NCBI GenBank assembly: GCA_934793215.1
Contig: CAKVOP010000002.1
Location: 186,001 to 250,000 of the forward strand
DNA: 64,000 nucleotides
From: an uncultured Clostridia bacterium
Lineage (GTDB): Bacteria > Bacillota > Clostridia > Christensenellales > UBA1242
Direction: 5' to 3'
Shown here: piece by piece, positions 42,674 through 50,746 of the stretch
Layout of the letters: each line of letters begins with the position of its first letter
How positions within the stretch are numbered: the first letter of the stretch is position 1
The notes under the pieces: model-generated
Told to the model about the DNA's origin: nothing
What the model saw: the letters and a program-made list of their open reading frames with translations, nothing else
Database searches by the model: none
Program-made: the position numbers and the translations under genes

Positions 42674-43711
42674 ATGACAAAAAAATATAATTTAAATAAA
42701 ATTTTATTATTTTCAATTTTTTCATTAATTTTAATTCTAGCGGGCATAGGATTAAATTATTTTGCCGTGGCTTTTGCTGATAGTGCAAATATGCTCCCCT
42801 CTGAAAGCATTAAAGTCTTAAGTCGAGAAAACGAAAACACCCCATTGTCTCCAAACGCAACGACAATGATTCCAACTGGAGACACAATTTATTCTTATAA
42901 ATGGGAAGAAAGTTCTAAAATAAACATATCATTCACAAATGAAAACATAACAAGCGGAAATGTTTCGCTTCGAATTGAACTTTTAAAAGGTTATATCAAT
43001 AACGAACTTGACTATTCAAGTGATGACAGAATTTATATTGAAAATGCACCAAATGGCAAGGTCAGCGGAAATACTTTTACCTACAACTTTGATATAGACA
43101 ATGGAGTTGTCGATTCAACTGGCGTTGTTAGCACAACCATTAAAGGGTGGGGAATTTACCGCTTTACAATAAAAATTGTAAACAGCGGGCAAGAATTTGC
43201 CTCGGCACTTTACAATATCGCTCCCAAAACTGACTTAATAAAACCTGCTTTTTCAGTAACAACAAGAGGAAGCACCTCATCAATGCATGACGACTACATC
43301 TGCTCTATCACAAACCAAGGTGACTACAAATTTGCCGACACAACAAAACTGATTTGGCACGCCGAAGGTGTTTCGGTTGAAGGCAAAAGTTATTGTTTGA
43401 CTTATGCAGACAAAATGGCAACAGGTGCAAACTTTGATGACTATCTTTACACAAGTGTTGAAAGAACTGGGCTTAATTTTGTTTTCAACGCTCACAAAGG
43501 TGAAAAATATATAAACGGGAATTGGAATATTTACTGTGAATATAAACCAAACGAATTCAATAGTTTGGAGAGTGACAAAATAAGCATTAAAAATGGTGTA
43601 AATTTCAATTTGACTGCTTTCATTATCTCCGTAGTTTCTGTTGCGGTGGTTGTAACGGCAATATTTACCCTCTGCCAATTTGCTAAAGCAAAGAAAGAAA
43701 AAGTTTGGTAA
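42674..43711 (+). CDS. Surface-exposed membrane protein of unknown function
   Basis: 345 residues. Signal peptide or anchor near 10-35 (LLFSIFSLILILAGIGLNYF), a long extracellular beta-rich part, and a C-terminal membrane segment (FIISVVSVAVVVTAIFTLCQF) with a basic tail. It thus has a typical stalk topology with both ends anchored. GGAAG precedes the ATG at the expected distance. It is divergent from the GlmU-like gene and followed by a terminator. No recognised domain. Confidence 0.6.
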   Translation: MTKKYNLNKILLFSIFSLILILAGIGLNYFAVAFADSANMLPSESIKVLSRENENTPLSPNATTMIPTGDTIYSYKWEESSKINISFTNENITSGNVSLRIELLKGYINNELDYSSDDRIYIENAPNGKVSGNTFTYNFDIDNGVVDSTGVVSTTIKGWGIYRFTIKIVNSGQEFASALYNIAPKTDLIKPAFSVTTRGSTSSMHDDYICSITNQGDYKFADTTKLIWHAEGVSVEGKSYCLTYADKMATGANFDDYLYTSVERTGLNFVFNAHKGEKYINGNWNIYCEYKPNEFNSLESDKISIKNGVNFNLTAFIISVVSVAVVVTAIFTLCQFAKAKKEKVW

Positions 43712-43845
43712 GTCAATATTTTAAAAAAAACAATAAAATAAGGATAGGAAAATATATAATATAACGATTGCACGAACAAAGCAAAAATAGATAATTTAAA
43801 ATATCATTTGTATATTTTATAAAACGAATTTATTGAATAAATAAA

Positions 43846-43878
43846 AGAGAACATAGAAACCAATCTATGTTCTTTTTT
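43846..43878 (+). terminator. Terminator downstream of the 42674 gene
   Basis: Perfect 10-base stem AGAACATAGA/TCTATGTTCT with a 6-base loop and T-run. The other intergenic bases 43712-43845 are AT-rich without a supported feature. Confidence 0.85.
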
Positions 43879-43910
43879 GTCTTGTAGGAAAAATATTTGT
43901 TCTTTTTAGT

Positions 43911-44306
43911 CTATAAGATATTATGGAAATTTGCCCCCATAAAATGTAGGTAACTATGGCAATACCCTCGTATCGTGCTTAACGATACTTTGAAAGCCTC
44001 AACGTCATTTTCGCAGATATATAATTTTAATTTTGAAATTTCTTGGCCAATTTCCTGTATGTTCTTATGGTTTACAAGATAGCACATATTGGATTCATCT
44101 TGAAGCCATGTGTACTCTAAATTCTCCACTTCCATCACGATATCCATATTTTTTATGTTATCTTTTTCTTCGACCAATCTTTCAATTTCAAAACACTCAC
44201 TCTGCATTCTCACAAGCGATTTGGAAACAATGTCATCTTCAATACAGCATATCGCTATCAAAAATATCGTTATGATTGCAAAATTTATATAATGCAAAAC
44301 CTTCAT
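43911..44306 (-). CDS. DUF4363-like small membrane protein
   Basis: 131 residues. One N-terminal membrane segment, then a helical domain with E-C-F-E-I-E-R-L-V-E-E-K-D and a C-terminal Y-C-H-S-Y-L-H-F. It pairs with the DUF421 gene by a TAATG overlap. DUF4363 and DUF421 commonly occur together in Clostridia (family knowledge); the match to DUF4363 is by size, layout and this coupling. Confidence 0.65.
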   Translation of the reverse strand: MKVLHYINFAIITIFLIAICCIEDDIVSKSLVRMQSECFEIERLVEEKDNIKNMDIVMEVENLEYTWLQDESNMCYLVNHKNIQEIGQEISKLKLYICENDVEAFKVSLSTIRGYCHSYLHFMGANFHNIL

Positions 44307-45016
44307 TATGCCACCAACCTTTTAGTGACAAACTCACGCCCTTCACCCTTCATTGTTTGAATATATCCTTGCCCCGCTTGGTCAACAGCCAAAAGAAGAA
44401 CATCTTTTATTTTATACACTTTTTGTTTCTTCAATATAGTATTCACCTTTTCTTCATCAAGGCGAGCGACTTTCAGGTTCTCTTTCATCAGTTTACCTTC
44501 ACTAATAAGGATAATAGGCAAAAAGCTATCCTCAACTTTATTTTTATTATCTCCATTTGTGGCTGGGGCATATTCTGCTTTTGGCAATACTGAAACTTTC
44601 CCATTTGTTTCCATAATGGCATACTGGACCTGTCCTATTGAAAAATATCCACATTCGCGTAAAGCCGCGTAAAGGTCGTCAGTTGAAAGATTTAATTTTT
44701 TCATTGCGTTATAGTCTATGCCTTTGGGATTTATCACAATAACTGGCTTGCCACTTATTACCTTTGAAAACCACTGACTGCTTTTGGTAAGAATTGTAAG
44801 CAAAAAGTGCAAAACAACCAGCGTCAAAAGAGGAACTATGCCGTGAAGCACAGGAACGGAGACTTCGGCCATGGGTATAGTTGCAAGGTCGGCAATAATC
44901 AAAGTTAAAACAAGTTCAAAAGGTTGCATTTGCCCTAGTTGTCGTTTACCCATCAGTCTAAACACAAGAAGCACAATAAGATAAATGATAATTGACCTAA
45001 ATATAATCGTAAGCAT
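44306..45016 (-). CDS. DUF421 (YetF-like) membrane protein
   Basis: 236 residues from the ATG at 45016; a TTG at 45034 in frame is an alternative. Three membrane segments up to about 80 (AIADLATIP-like: TLIIADLATIPMAEVSVP), then a small cytoplasmic domain with KPVIVINPKGIDYNAMKKLNLSTDDL, and GYFSIGQVQYAIMETNGKVSVLPK. This is the YetF/YrbG family, two copies of which often accompany spore formation; biochemical role unknown. No clear ribosome site in front. Confidence 0.85.
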   Translation of the reverse strand: MLTIIFRSIIIYLIVLLVFRLMGKRQLGQMQPFELVLTLIIADLATIPMAEVSVPVLHGIVPLLTLVVLHFLLTILTKSSQWFSKVISGKPVIVINPKGIDYNAMKKLNLSTDDLYAALRECGYFSIGQVQYAIMETNGKVSVLPKAEYAPATNGDNKNKVEDSFLPIILISEGKLMKENLKVARLDEEKVNTILKKQKVYKIKDVLLLAVDQAGQGYIQTMKGEGREFVTKRLVA

Positions 45017-45220
45017 GATTATATTATTACCCAAAAATGTATTTTAATTATACATTTTATCAACTAGTAAAGTGTTGTTAATGCTTTCTATCTTTATCCT
45101 CGCTTAAACCCAAAATTTTGCCAATATTTTTTGCTCGATATTTTAATGGAGATTATAAATTCAAATGAAATTTTATCAAAAAACTAACTAATCAAAAAAC
45201 TAACTAAATAAGGTTTTAAA

Positions 45221-46753
45221 TTAGGCATTTTTAACTTTAACCTTTTTTGGTTTTAATCTATCCGCTGCAAGCACGAAGAACGCTTTAATATCAATCATGT
45301 TAAACGCTCCTGCAAGAAGCACAAATGAGCCCACGCTGACCACCCCACCAAGAAATAAAGTTATCAGTTTAGGTAAAAAATGCCCACAAATTCCAGTTAC
45401 GAATCCCGTTAATGCAGAAGAAGGGATTGCAAGTAAAATGATTTTACCAAGACTTGGCAAAATATTTAATTTGACCTTTGTTTTTTTCTTTAACAAAGCA
45501 AGATTTAGCACGCTTGTTATAGTAAAGTTTGCTCCAAGAGCATAAATAAAGGCATTTATTCCAAATAAAGATGGTAAAAACCATAAACATGCAAACATTG
45601 CCACCCCACCAGCAACAAAATTGACAAACGAACGCTTTTCATAGCCTAAACTGTTCAAAATTGCACTGGTTATATTTGTTAAACCTATTGGAATAAGCAC
45701 CCAAGCCGATGAGACTAAAAGTGAGCCACTTAAAACATTATCATATAAAACCTCGCCCGCTAGTTCTCCCATACCCAAAAAGCATGGAACAAAAAGTGCC
45801 GATATAAAGAGTGAGAAAAAAATTGAAGTTTTTATCCTTTTTTCTATATGCTGTAAATCATTTTGTGTGAGTGCTTTTGACAAATCGGGCACAAGTGCTG
45901 TTGAAAGAGAGCCAATGATGGAAGAAGGTACATAAAGAAGTGGCATTGTCATTCCAACAGCGACACCGAACATTGCAAGTGCCTGTGAATTCGTGTATCC
46001 AATCGCAACAAGACGATTTGGAACTATAAACGCAATAAGTGGTTGCACCAAACTGCCAATCACTCGCATAACGGTTATTGGAGTAGACTGCTTGACAAGT
46101 GGAACAAATTCTTCTCGTTTAAAGCGTCCCAACTTACCTCCATAATAGAAAAAGCAAACAATTACAAGCATCATCGAGGCAAGGCATGCTAAACTCATTG
46201 TCCAGCCAAGATTGAAAGCATTTTCAAACGCAGTAAAACTGGTTGAAACAAAGAGTACTCCTAAAACAATTCTCACCACTTGTTCATAAAATTCGGTCAC
46301 GCAAAGTGCAAAATAGTTGTTTTTTCCCCACATTGCACCTCGAAGGACACAATAGACTGATGAAAACACTAAACTTGGAAGCAAAACAATTAAAATTTCG
46401 ATGCATCGTGACTCGGTAAATAATCCAGCAAAAACCTTTTTAAAAACAGACACAACGCCACATAAAACGATACTTAAAACAAGCCCATAAATTAGAGCCG
46501 TGGTTATTAAAGACCTTTCCTTTCCATATTCTCTTCTTGCCATATAAGAAGAAGAAAGTCTTGAAATGATAAGAGGCATACCACTTGAAATCACCGTCAA
46601 AAGCACCATAAAAACTGAAAACGCAACCTGATAAAGTCCCACGCCCTCCGCCCCGACTTGGCGAGACAGAATCATACGGAATATAAAGCCCGAAATTCGT
46701 GTTAAAAACGAGAAAATTGTGATAAGTGCAACAGTTTTAAATAGTGATTTCAT
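45221..46753 (-). CDS. spoVB: SpoVB-like MOP-superfamily flippase
   Basis: 510 residues from the ATG at 46753, chosen because AGGAG lies six bases upstream. About 14 membrane segments; FLTRISGFIFRMILSRQVGAEGVGLYQVAF is the family start, with PLIISRLSS and SLSTALVPDLSKA later. SpoVB/MurJ relatives flip lipid-linked precursors for cell wall or spore cortex. A vegetative lipid-flipping role cannot be excluded. The C-terminus is basic (LKPKKVKVKN). Confidence 0.85.
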   Translation of the reverse strand: MKSLFKTVALITIFSFLTRISGFIFRMILSRQVGAEGVGLYQVAFSVFMVLLTVISSGMPLIISRLSSSYMARREYGKERSLITTALIYGLVLSIVLCGVVSVFKKVFAGLFTESRCIEILIVLLPSLVFSSVYCVLRGAMWGKNNYFALCVTEFYEQVVRIVLGVLFVSTSFTAFENAFNLGWTMSLACLASMMLVIVCFFYYGGKLGRFKREEFVPLVKQSTPITVMRVIGSLVQPLIAFIVPNRLVAIGYTNSQALAMFGVAVGMTMPLLYVPSSIIGSLSTALVPDLSKALTQNDLQHIEKRIKTSIFFSLFISALFVPCFLGMGELAGEVLYDNVLSGSLLVSSAWVLIPIGLTNITSAILNSLGYEKRSFVNFVAGGVAMFACLWFLPSLFGINAFIYALGANFTITSVLNLALLKKKTKVKLNILPSLGKIILLAIPSSALTGFVTGICGHFLPKLITLFLGGVVSVGSFVLLAGAFNMIDIKAFFVLAADRLKPKKVKVKNA

Positions 46754-46812
46754 TATCATCTCCTCATATAAGATATTTGCAAGGCATAAAATTTAATACT
46801 ACAAGGAGCATT

Positions 46813-46977
46813 ATGAAAAAATATTTAAACAATTTTTATCGCGTCAAAAAAGGAGATACGATTGACAAAATCGCATCAATTTATGGCGTTAATCCAGTTA
46901 AAATTCTTATTTTGAATAATTGTTCCCCTCTTTTAATTAAGGAAAGCACAATCCTTCTTATCCCGATTTCTTTTTAA
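46813..46977 (+). CDS. Small LysM-domain protein
   Basis: 54 residues from the ATG at 46813, which has AAGGAG upstream. Almost the whole protein is one LysM domain (FYRVKKGDTIDKIASIYGV ... ILILNNCS ... TILLIPI), the module that binds peptidoglycan, often in spore-coat proteins. No signal peptide. The gene overlaps the convergent TVP38-like gene by 20 bases and is divergent from spoVB, from which it is 59 bases away. Confidence 0.85.
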   Translation: MKKYLNNFYRVKKGDTIDKIASIYGVNPVKILILNNCSPLLIKESTILLIPISF

Positions 46978-47674
46978 AAAGTGAAAAGAAAAACTTTTCT
47001 ATTTTGTCGTTGTATTTATAAGATAAATAGATAAGTGTCACTGCACCTACCGCAAGAACAGCCCAAACAACTAAACCCCAACCATAATAGGGAATTATAT
47101 CTCCGCTTGACAAGTAGCTCACTAGAAATATTCCAATGGGTCTTGAAATAAATTGCGTTGTCATAAAAAAGCCCCAACTCATGTCAGTAAGTCCAGCGAC
47201 CAGGCACAGAATATCGTCTGGGAAAAGCGGTAAAAGCATCATAAGAAAAAATGAATACTTATATTTTGATAGTTTTTTTGTCCATTTCTCTTGAGCTTCT
47301 TTGCCCACCATAAAACGAACAACTTTTTTGCCAAATACCCTGCCAATAAAAAATGCCACCGCACTCCCTAAAAGTATACCCGCGAGGCTTAAAAGGGAGG
47401 ACTGAAAGGGACCAAAAATTAAGCTTCCCGCCACCACAAAAATAGGCGAAGGAAGAGGCAAAAATGTCACTTGCAAAAATTGAAGAAACACAAATGCGAA
47501 TCTTCCCCAAAAACCAAGTGATAAAATAAAATCTTTGAGTTTTTCTGCTGAATTAAGTTTTTCCCACAACCCCATCCATTTCAATATAAAGTAAGACAAA
47601 ACAGTGAAAGCACATATTGCCAAAACTACAATTAGTATCCTTAAAAATTTCTTTTTCTTTGAAAGAGATTCCAT
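46958..47674 (-). CDS. TVP38/TMEM64 (DedA-related) membrane protein
   Basis: 238 residues, about five membrane segments. Signature segment F-L-P-L-P-S-P-I-F-V-V-A-G-S-L-I-F-G-P-F followed by LLGSAVAFFIGRVFGKK, and a second half with PLFPDDILCLVAGLTDMSWG. Members of this family act in membrane lipid scrambling or transport; the substrate here is unknown. No Shine-Dalgarno site; a GATAAT lies six bases before the ATG, with no good -35. Confidence 0.85.
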   Translation of the reverse strand: MESLSKKKKFLRILIVVLAICAFTVLSYFILKWMGLWEKLNSAEKLKDFILSLGFWGRFAFVFLQFLQVTFLPLPSPIFVVAGSLIFGPFQSSLLSLAGILLGSAVAFFIGRVFGKKVVRFMVGKEAQEKWTKKLSKYKYSFFLMMLLPLFPDDILCLVAGLTDMSWGFFMTTQFISRPIGIFLVSYLSSGDIIPYYGWGLVVWAVLAVGAVTLIYLSYKYNDKIEKFFFSLFKKKSG

Positions 47675-47713
47675 ATTTCTATTATCTTAAAACTAAACCT
47701 TTCTATTCGCAAA

Positions 47714-47741
47714 GAATATTATTTTTTCTTATGCAAATAAT
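47714..47741 (+). promoter_or_regulatory. Possible sigma-E promoter of the VanW gene
   Basis: GAATATT (47714-47720) fits the sigma-E -35, followed after 13 bases by CAAATAAT (47734-47741), six of eight with CATACAHT. The spacing is one base short of the consensus. Confidence 0.35.
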
Positions 47742-47760
47742 ACATCAAAAAGGAGAAACT

Positions 47761-49290
47761 ATGGAAAACGATAAGAAAGAAAAAGCTCATAAAAAGAGAA
47801 AAACTGGGTCGTTTATATGGCTTATGAGTGTCTGTTTCATCGCAGTAGGACTACTTCTATTTTGTCAATTTTACTTTGGGGATACAATAAACTCCTCTAC
47901 CACTTTTTATGAGGGCACAAAAATCAATGGTATTGATGTCTCTGGACTTAAAAAAAGCGAAGCACAAGATTTGCTTCAAACAACTTTTATAAATCAAAAA
48001 GACAATATAAATCTTACATTATCCGCAAACGGCAAAGACTATGTTATTGACGGAAAAAATCTTGAATTTGTGGGTAATTTTGACGGAAACCTCGACCGAA
48101 TTCTCGCTTACGGGCATGAAGGTAACATATTTGAAAAGCAAAAGGTTAAAAGCCAAATTGCAAAAGACGGTCTGGATATCTATATTCCCTATGAAGACAT
48201 GCTAGGCAATCTTAACGATAAAGTAGAAGAAGTTTTGTCACAAGTCGAGGCACTGCCAACCTCCACCTTTATTTCTTTTGATCCTAACAGCGAGCAAATG
48301 TTTACATTAAATGAGGGCGGAAAAGGTTATGTTGCCAATAGAGATGAACTGAAAAAAAGTATCGCCCAAGCTCTTGCAACAGGTCAATCAAAAGTAGAAA
48401 TACCTCTTCAAGAAGTCTTACCAAAAGAAGATTTATCTTCTCTATTAAATCAAATATCCTTGCGTTCAAAATTTAGCACAAACTATGCAAAATCAACTCA
48501 AAGTCGAAAATCCAATATAAAACGTGCCCTCTCTGCTTTTAATGGCATGATAGTTGAACCAGGACAAAGAGTGTCGTTTAATGAAGTAACAGGGCCTCGC
48601 ACAGCAAGTAACGGCTATAAAGATGGCAAGGTTATTATTGACGGAAGTTATGTTTCAGGTATAGGTGGTGGCGTTTGCCAAGCTTCGACAACATTATACA
48701 ATGCACTTCTTCTTGGTGATATAACAGTTACAAAATCTTTTCACCATTCTCTCCCCGCTTCTTATGTGCCATTATCATTTGACGCAATGGTAAGTGAAGG
48801 TTACGCAGACCTTGAATTCGTAAATAACCAAGACACACCAATTTACATCAAAGCCTATGGTACAGACGAAGAGGCAATCGTCGAAATATATGGTGCACCT
48901 CTTGAAGATGGGCTTGAAATAAAAATTAGAAGCGAATTAGTAAAGGTTTTGCCACACGAAGGCGATACAATAATTAAAGATAGACTTGGCGAATATTCAA
49001 ACAAAGTCCTATACGAGGGAGAATATTATCGTTTAAAATATCCACACGAAGGCTATGAAACACGCGGTTATTTGCAATATTATCGCAATGGTGAACTTGT
49101 AGAAGAAAAGGAAGTTCGCCATGATAGCTACAAGCCTCAAAAAGGTGTTATCGTAGAAGGAGTTTGGGCGTTAGAAGAAGGTATGGAATTGCCAGAAAAT
49201 GGCGTAAAATACATTTCGCCTCAAAAAATAACACAATCTGTTATTGATAACGCTAAAAAGCGAAGCGAACTTGTTCAATCAGGACGATAA
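47761..49290 (+). CDS. VanW-family cell-wall protein (YoaR-like)
   Basis: 509 residues from the ATG at 47761 (AAGGAG upstream). A lysine-rich start and one membrane segment near 20-40, then repeated peptidoglycan-binding-like segments (NGIDVSGLKKSEAQDLL), then the VanW domain: VSFNEVTGPRTASNGYKDG, GSYVSGIGGGVCQASTTLYNA, HHSLPASYVP. A C-terminal stretch of G5-like sequence follows (KVLPHEGDTIIKDR). Biochemical role of VanW domains is not established. A sigma-E-like promoter would make it a mother-cell gene. Confidence 0.88.
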   Translation: MENDKKEKAHKKRKTGSFIWLMSVCFIAVGLLLFCQFYFGDTINSSTTFYEGTKINGIDVSGLKKSEAQDLLQTTFINQKDNINLTLSANGKDYVIDGKNLEFVGNFDGNLDRILAYGHEGNIFEKQKVKSQIAKDGLDIYIPYEDMLGNLNDKVEEVLSQVEALPTSTFISFDPNSEQMFTLNEGGKGYVANRDELKKSIAQALATGQSKVEIPLQEVLPKEDLSSLLNQISLRSKFSTNYAKSTQSRKSNIKRALSAFNGMIVEPGQRVSFNEVTGPRTASNGYKDGKVIIDGSYVSGIGGGVCQASTTLYNALLLGDITVTKSFHHSLPASYVPLSFDAMVSEGYADLEFVNNQDTPIYIKAYGTDEEAIVEIYGAPLEDGLEIKIRSELVKVLPHEGDTIIKDRLGEYSNKVLYEGEYYRLKYPHEGYETRGYLQYYRNGELVEEKEVRHDSYKPQKGVIVEGVWALEEGMELPENGVKYISPQKITQSVIDNAKKRSELVQSGR

Positions 49291-49324
49291 ATTTTTATAA
49301 GAAGACACAAATTAACTTGAATAC

Positions 49325-49370
49325 AAAAAGACCTTAAAATAGGCGTTTTACACCTGTTTAAGGTCTTTTT
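49325..49370. terminator. Bidirectional terminator between the VanW and CCA-enzyme genes
   Basis: Perfect 14-base arms AAAAAGACCTTAAA and TTTAAGGTCTTTTT serve both convergent genes. Confidence 0.9.
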
Positions 49371-49379
49371 CTTAAAATT

Positions 49380-50615
49380 TTAAAGATATTTTAGTTTAGA
49401 TTCTATCGCCTCGATTAGTTCTTCTTTCTCGTTTACTAAATTACCATCAAAAATGTCACTTAAAAGGCTTTCCAAAATCGCGTTATATCTCATCGGCTTA
49501 ACTGTTGGATAATGCTCTTTTATATCATCACCATTTATTTTTAATTCTTTCACAGAGACTACTATTTTGTGAGCAATGATATACTTGTAGAAAAATTGAT
49601 ATTTACTTGCCAAGTAGCGACTTTTATGGACAAGCAATAGATAAATACTTGGAAAATTGTTAAAGTACTTGAAAAAATATGGTTTATTTTGCATGCGGTT
49701 AAGTGCTTCATAATATCCAGAGATGATATTTATATATTGTTCAAGCATCTTTTTACTCATTCCAAAAGTACCATTTAAAATAAGGTTTAGATAATAGGAA
49801 ATTGAAATAGGATTTGCAGAGTCAATAATGTCGATTAAAAGACCTTGGCTTCTATGCTCGACCTTTTTGACCATGCGATACTTTACACGGCTACACCCCA
49901 CGCCAAGGATATCCCAGATGCCAGCCTTATTAAACTGCTTCAAGACCGTCATGTAAGCATTTGACTTTGAAGTTCCTTTATATTTTGGACTATGCAAAAT
50001 TTTGGTAATTTCGCTTATAACTCTCTCTCCAGAAACATCACGCAGGTTTGAAATATATTTTACGGCAGATGCAAAAGTTGCCTTGTCGATTTTAAAATTT
50101 AATTCGCCCTGAAAACGGAACATTCTCAATATTCTGAGCCCGTCGTGGCAAAGCACTTCGTCAGGAGTTTCTATTGTTCGCAAAATTCTCTTACGTATGT
50201 CATCTTCACCATTATAAAAATCAAGAAGCCTATCATTTTTGATGTCATAATAAAGTGCGTTGCATGTGAAATCCCTTCTTTTTGCGTCCTCACTTACTGC
50301 CTTAATAAAAGTTACCTTTTCTGGTGAATGTGCCCCACCTTCGGCGTAACTGTCTCGCCTAAAAGTGGTGTACTCATACTTTTCTTCATCAGCACAAATA
50401 TAAGCACTGCCTAATGATTTATTCTTGACTTTTAACTGAAATTTTGTACCTGCAAGAACTTTTTCAAGTTCGTCAATCGTTAAACTTGAACACAAATCAA
50501 TGTCGTCAGTTTTTATTCCCATGATTGAGTTACGCACATAACCGCCCACAATATAAAGTTCGCATGGAAAAAGCGTGGTTAAATCTCGTAAATTTTTTGG
50601 AATAACAATATTCAT
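49380..50615 (-). CDS. cca: CCA tRNA nucleotidyltransferase / poly(A) polymerase family
   Basis: 411 residues. GGYVRNSIMGIKTDDIDL carries the two metal-binding carboxylates of the nucleotidyltransferase; EYTTFRRDSYAEGGAHSP and AKRRDFTCNALYYDIKNDRLLDFYNG, then RILRTIETPD and LRILRMFRFQGEL, are the family motifs. It adds or repairs the 3' CCA of tRNAs; the tRNA-Glu in this window has its CCA encoded. GAGGGGG precedes the ATG. The C-terminal half is helical and less conserved. Confidence 0.93.
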   Translation of the reverse strand: MNIVIPKNLRDLTTLFPCELYIVGGYVRNSIMGIKTDDIDLCSSLTIDELEKVLAGTKFQLKVKNKSLGSAYICADEEKYEYTTFRRDSYAEGGAHSPEKVTFIKAVSEDAKRRDFTCNALYYDIKNDRLLDFYNGEDDIRKRILRTIETPDEVLCHDGLRILRMFRFQGELNFKIDKATFASAVKYISNLRDVSGERVISEITKILHSPKYKGTSKSNAYMTVLKQFNKAGIWDILGVGCSRVKYRMVKKVEHRSQGLLIDIIDSANPISISYYLNLILNGTFGMSKKMLEQYINIISGYYEALNRMQNKPYFFKYFNNFPSIYLLLVHKSRYLASKYQFFYKYIIAHKIVVSVKELKINGDDIKEHYPTVKPMRYNAILESLLSDIFDGNLVNEKEELIEAIESKLKYL

Positions 50616-50710
50616 TTCCCCCTCACAGCCCCCTTTTTAGAGGATAAAAGTTCTATCACAAACAATCATAACAATTTCGACAAGCAAAGTCAAATCTATT
50701 TGTAATAAAG

Positions 50711-50739
50711 TTGACTTTAAAAAATTAAATAATTATAAT
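50711..50739 (+). promoter_or_regulatory. Promoter abutting the P-type ATPase start
   Basis: TTGACT (50711-50716), 17-base spacer, TATAAT (50734-50739), then seven bases and the ATG. No Shine-Dalgarno sequence in between. Confidence 0.85.
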
Positions 50740-50746
50740 ATTAGTG

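Noticed and set aside
45014..45034. Leaderless start for the DUF421 gene (TATAAT one base, or TAATAT four bases, before the ATG)
   Set aside because: No acceptable -35 sequence lies at 16-18 bases; the -10 positions do not fit a start at the ATG.
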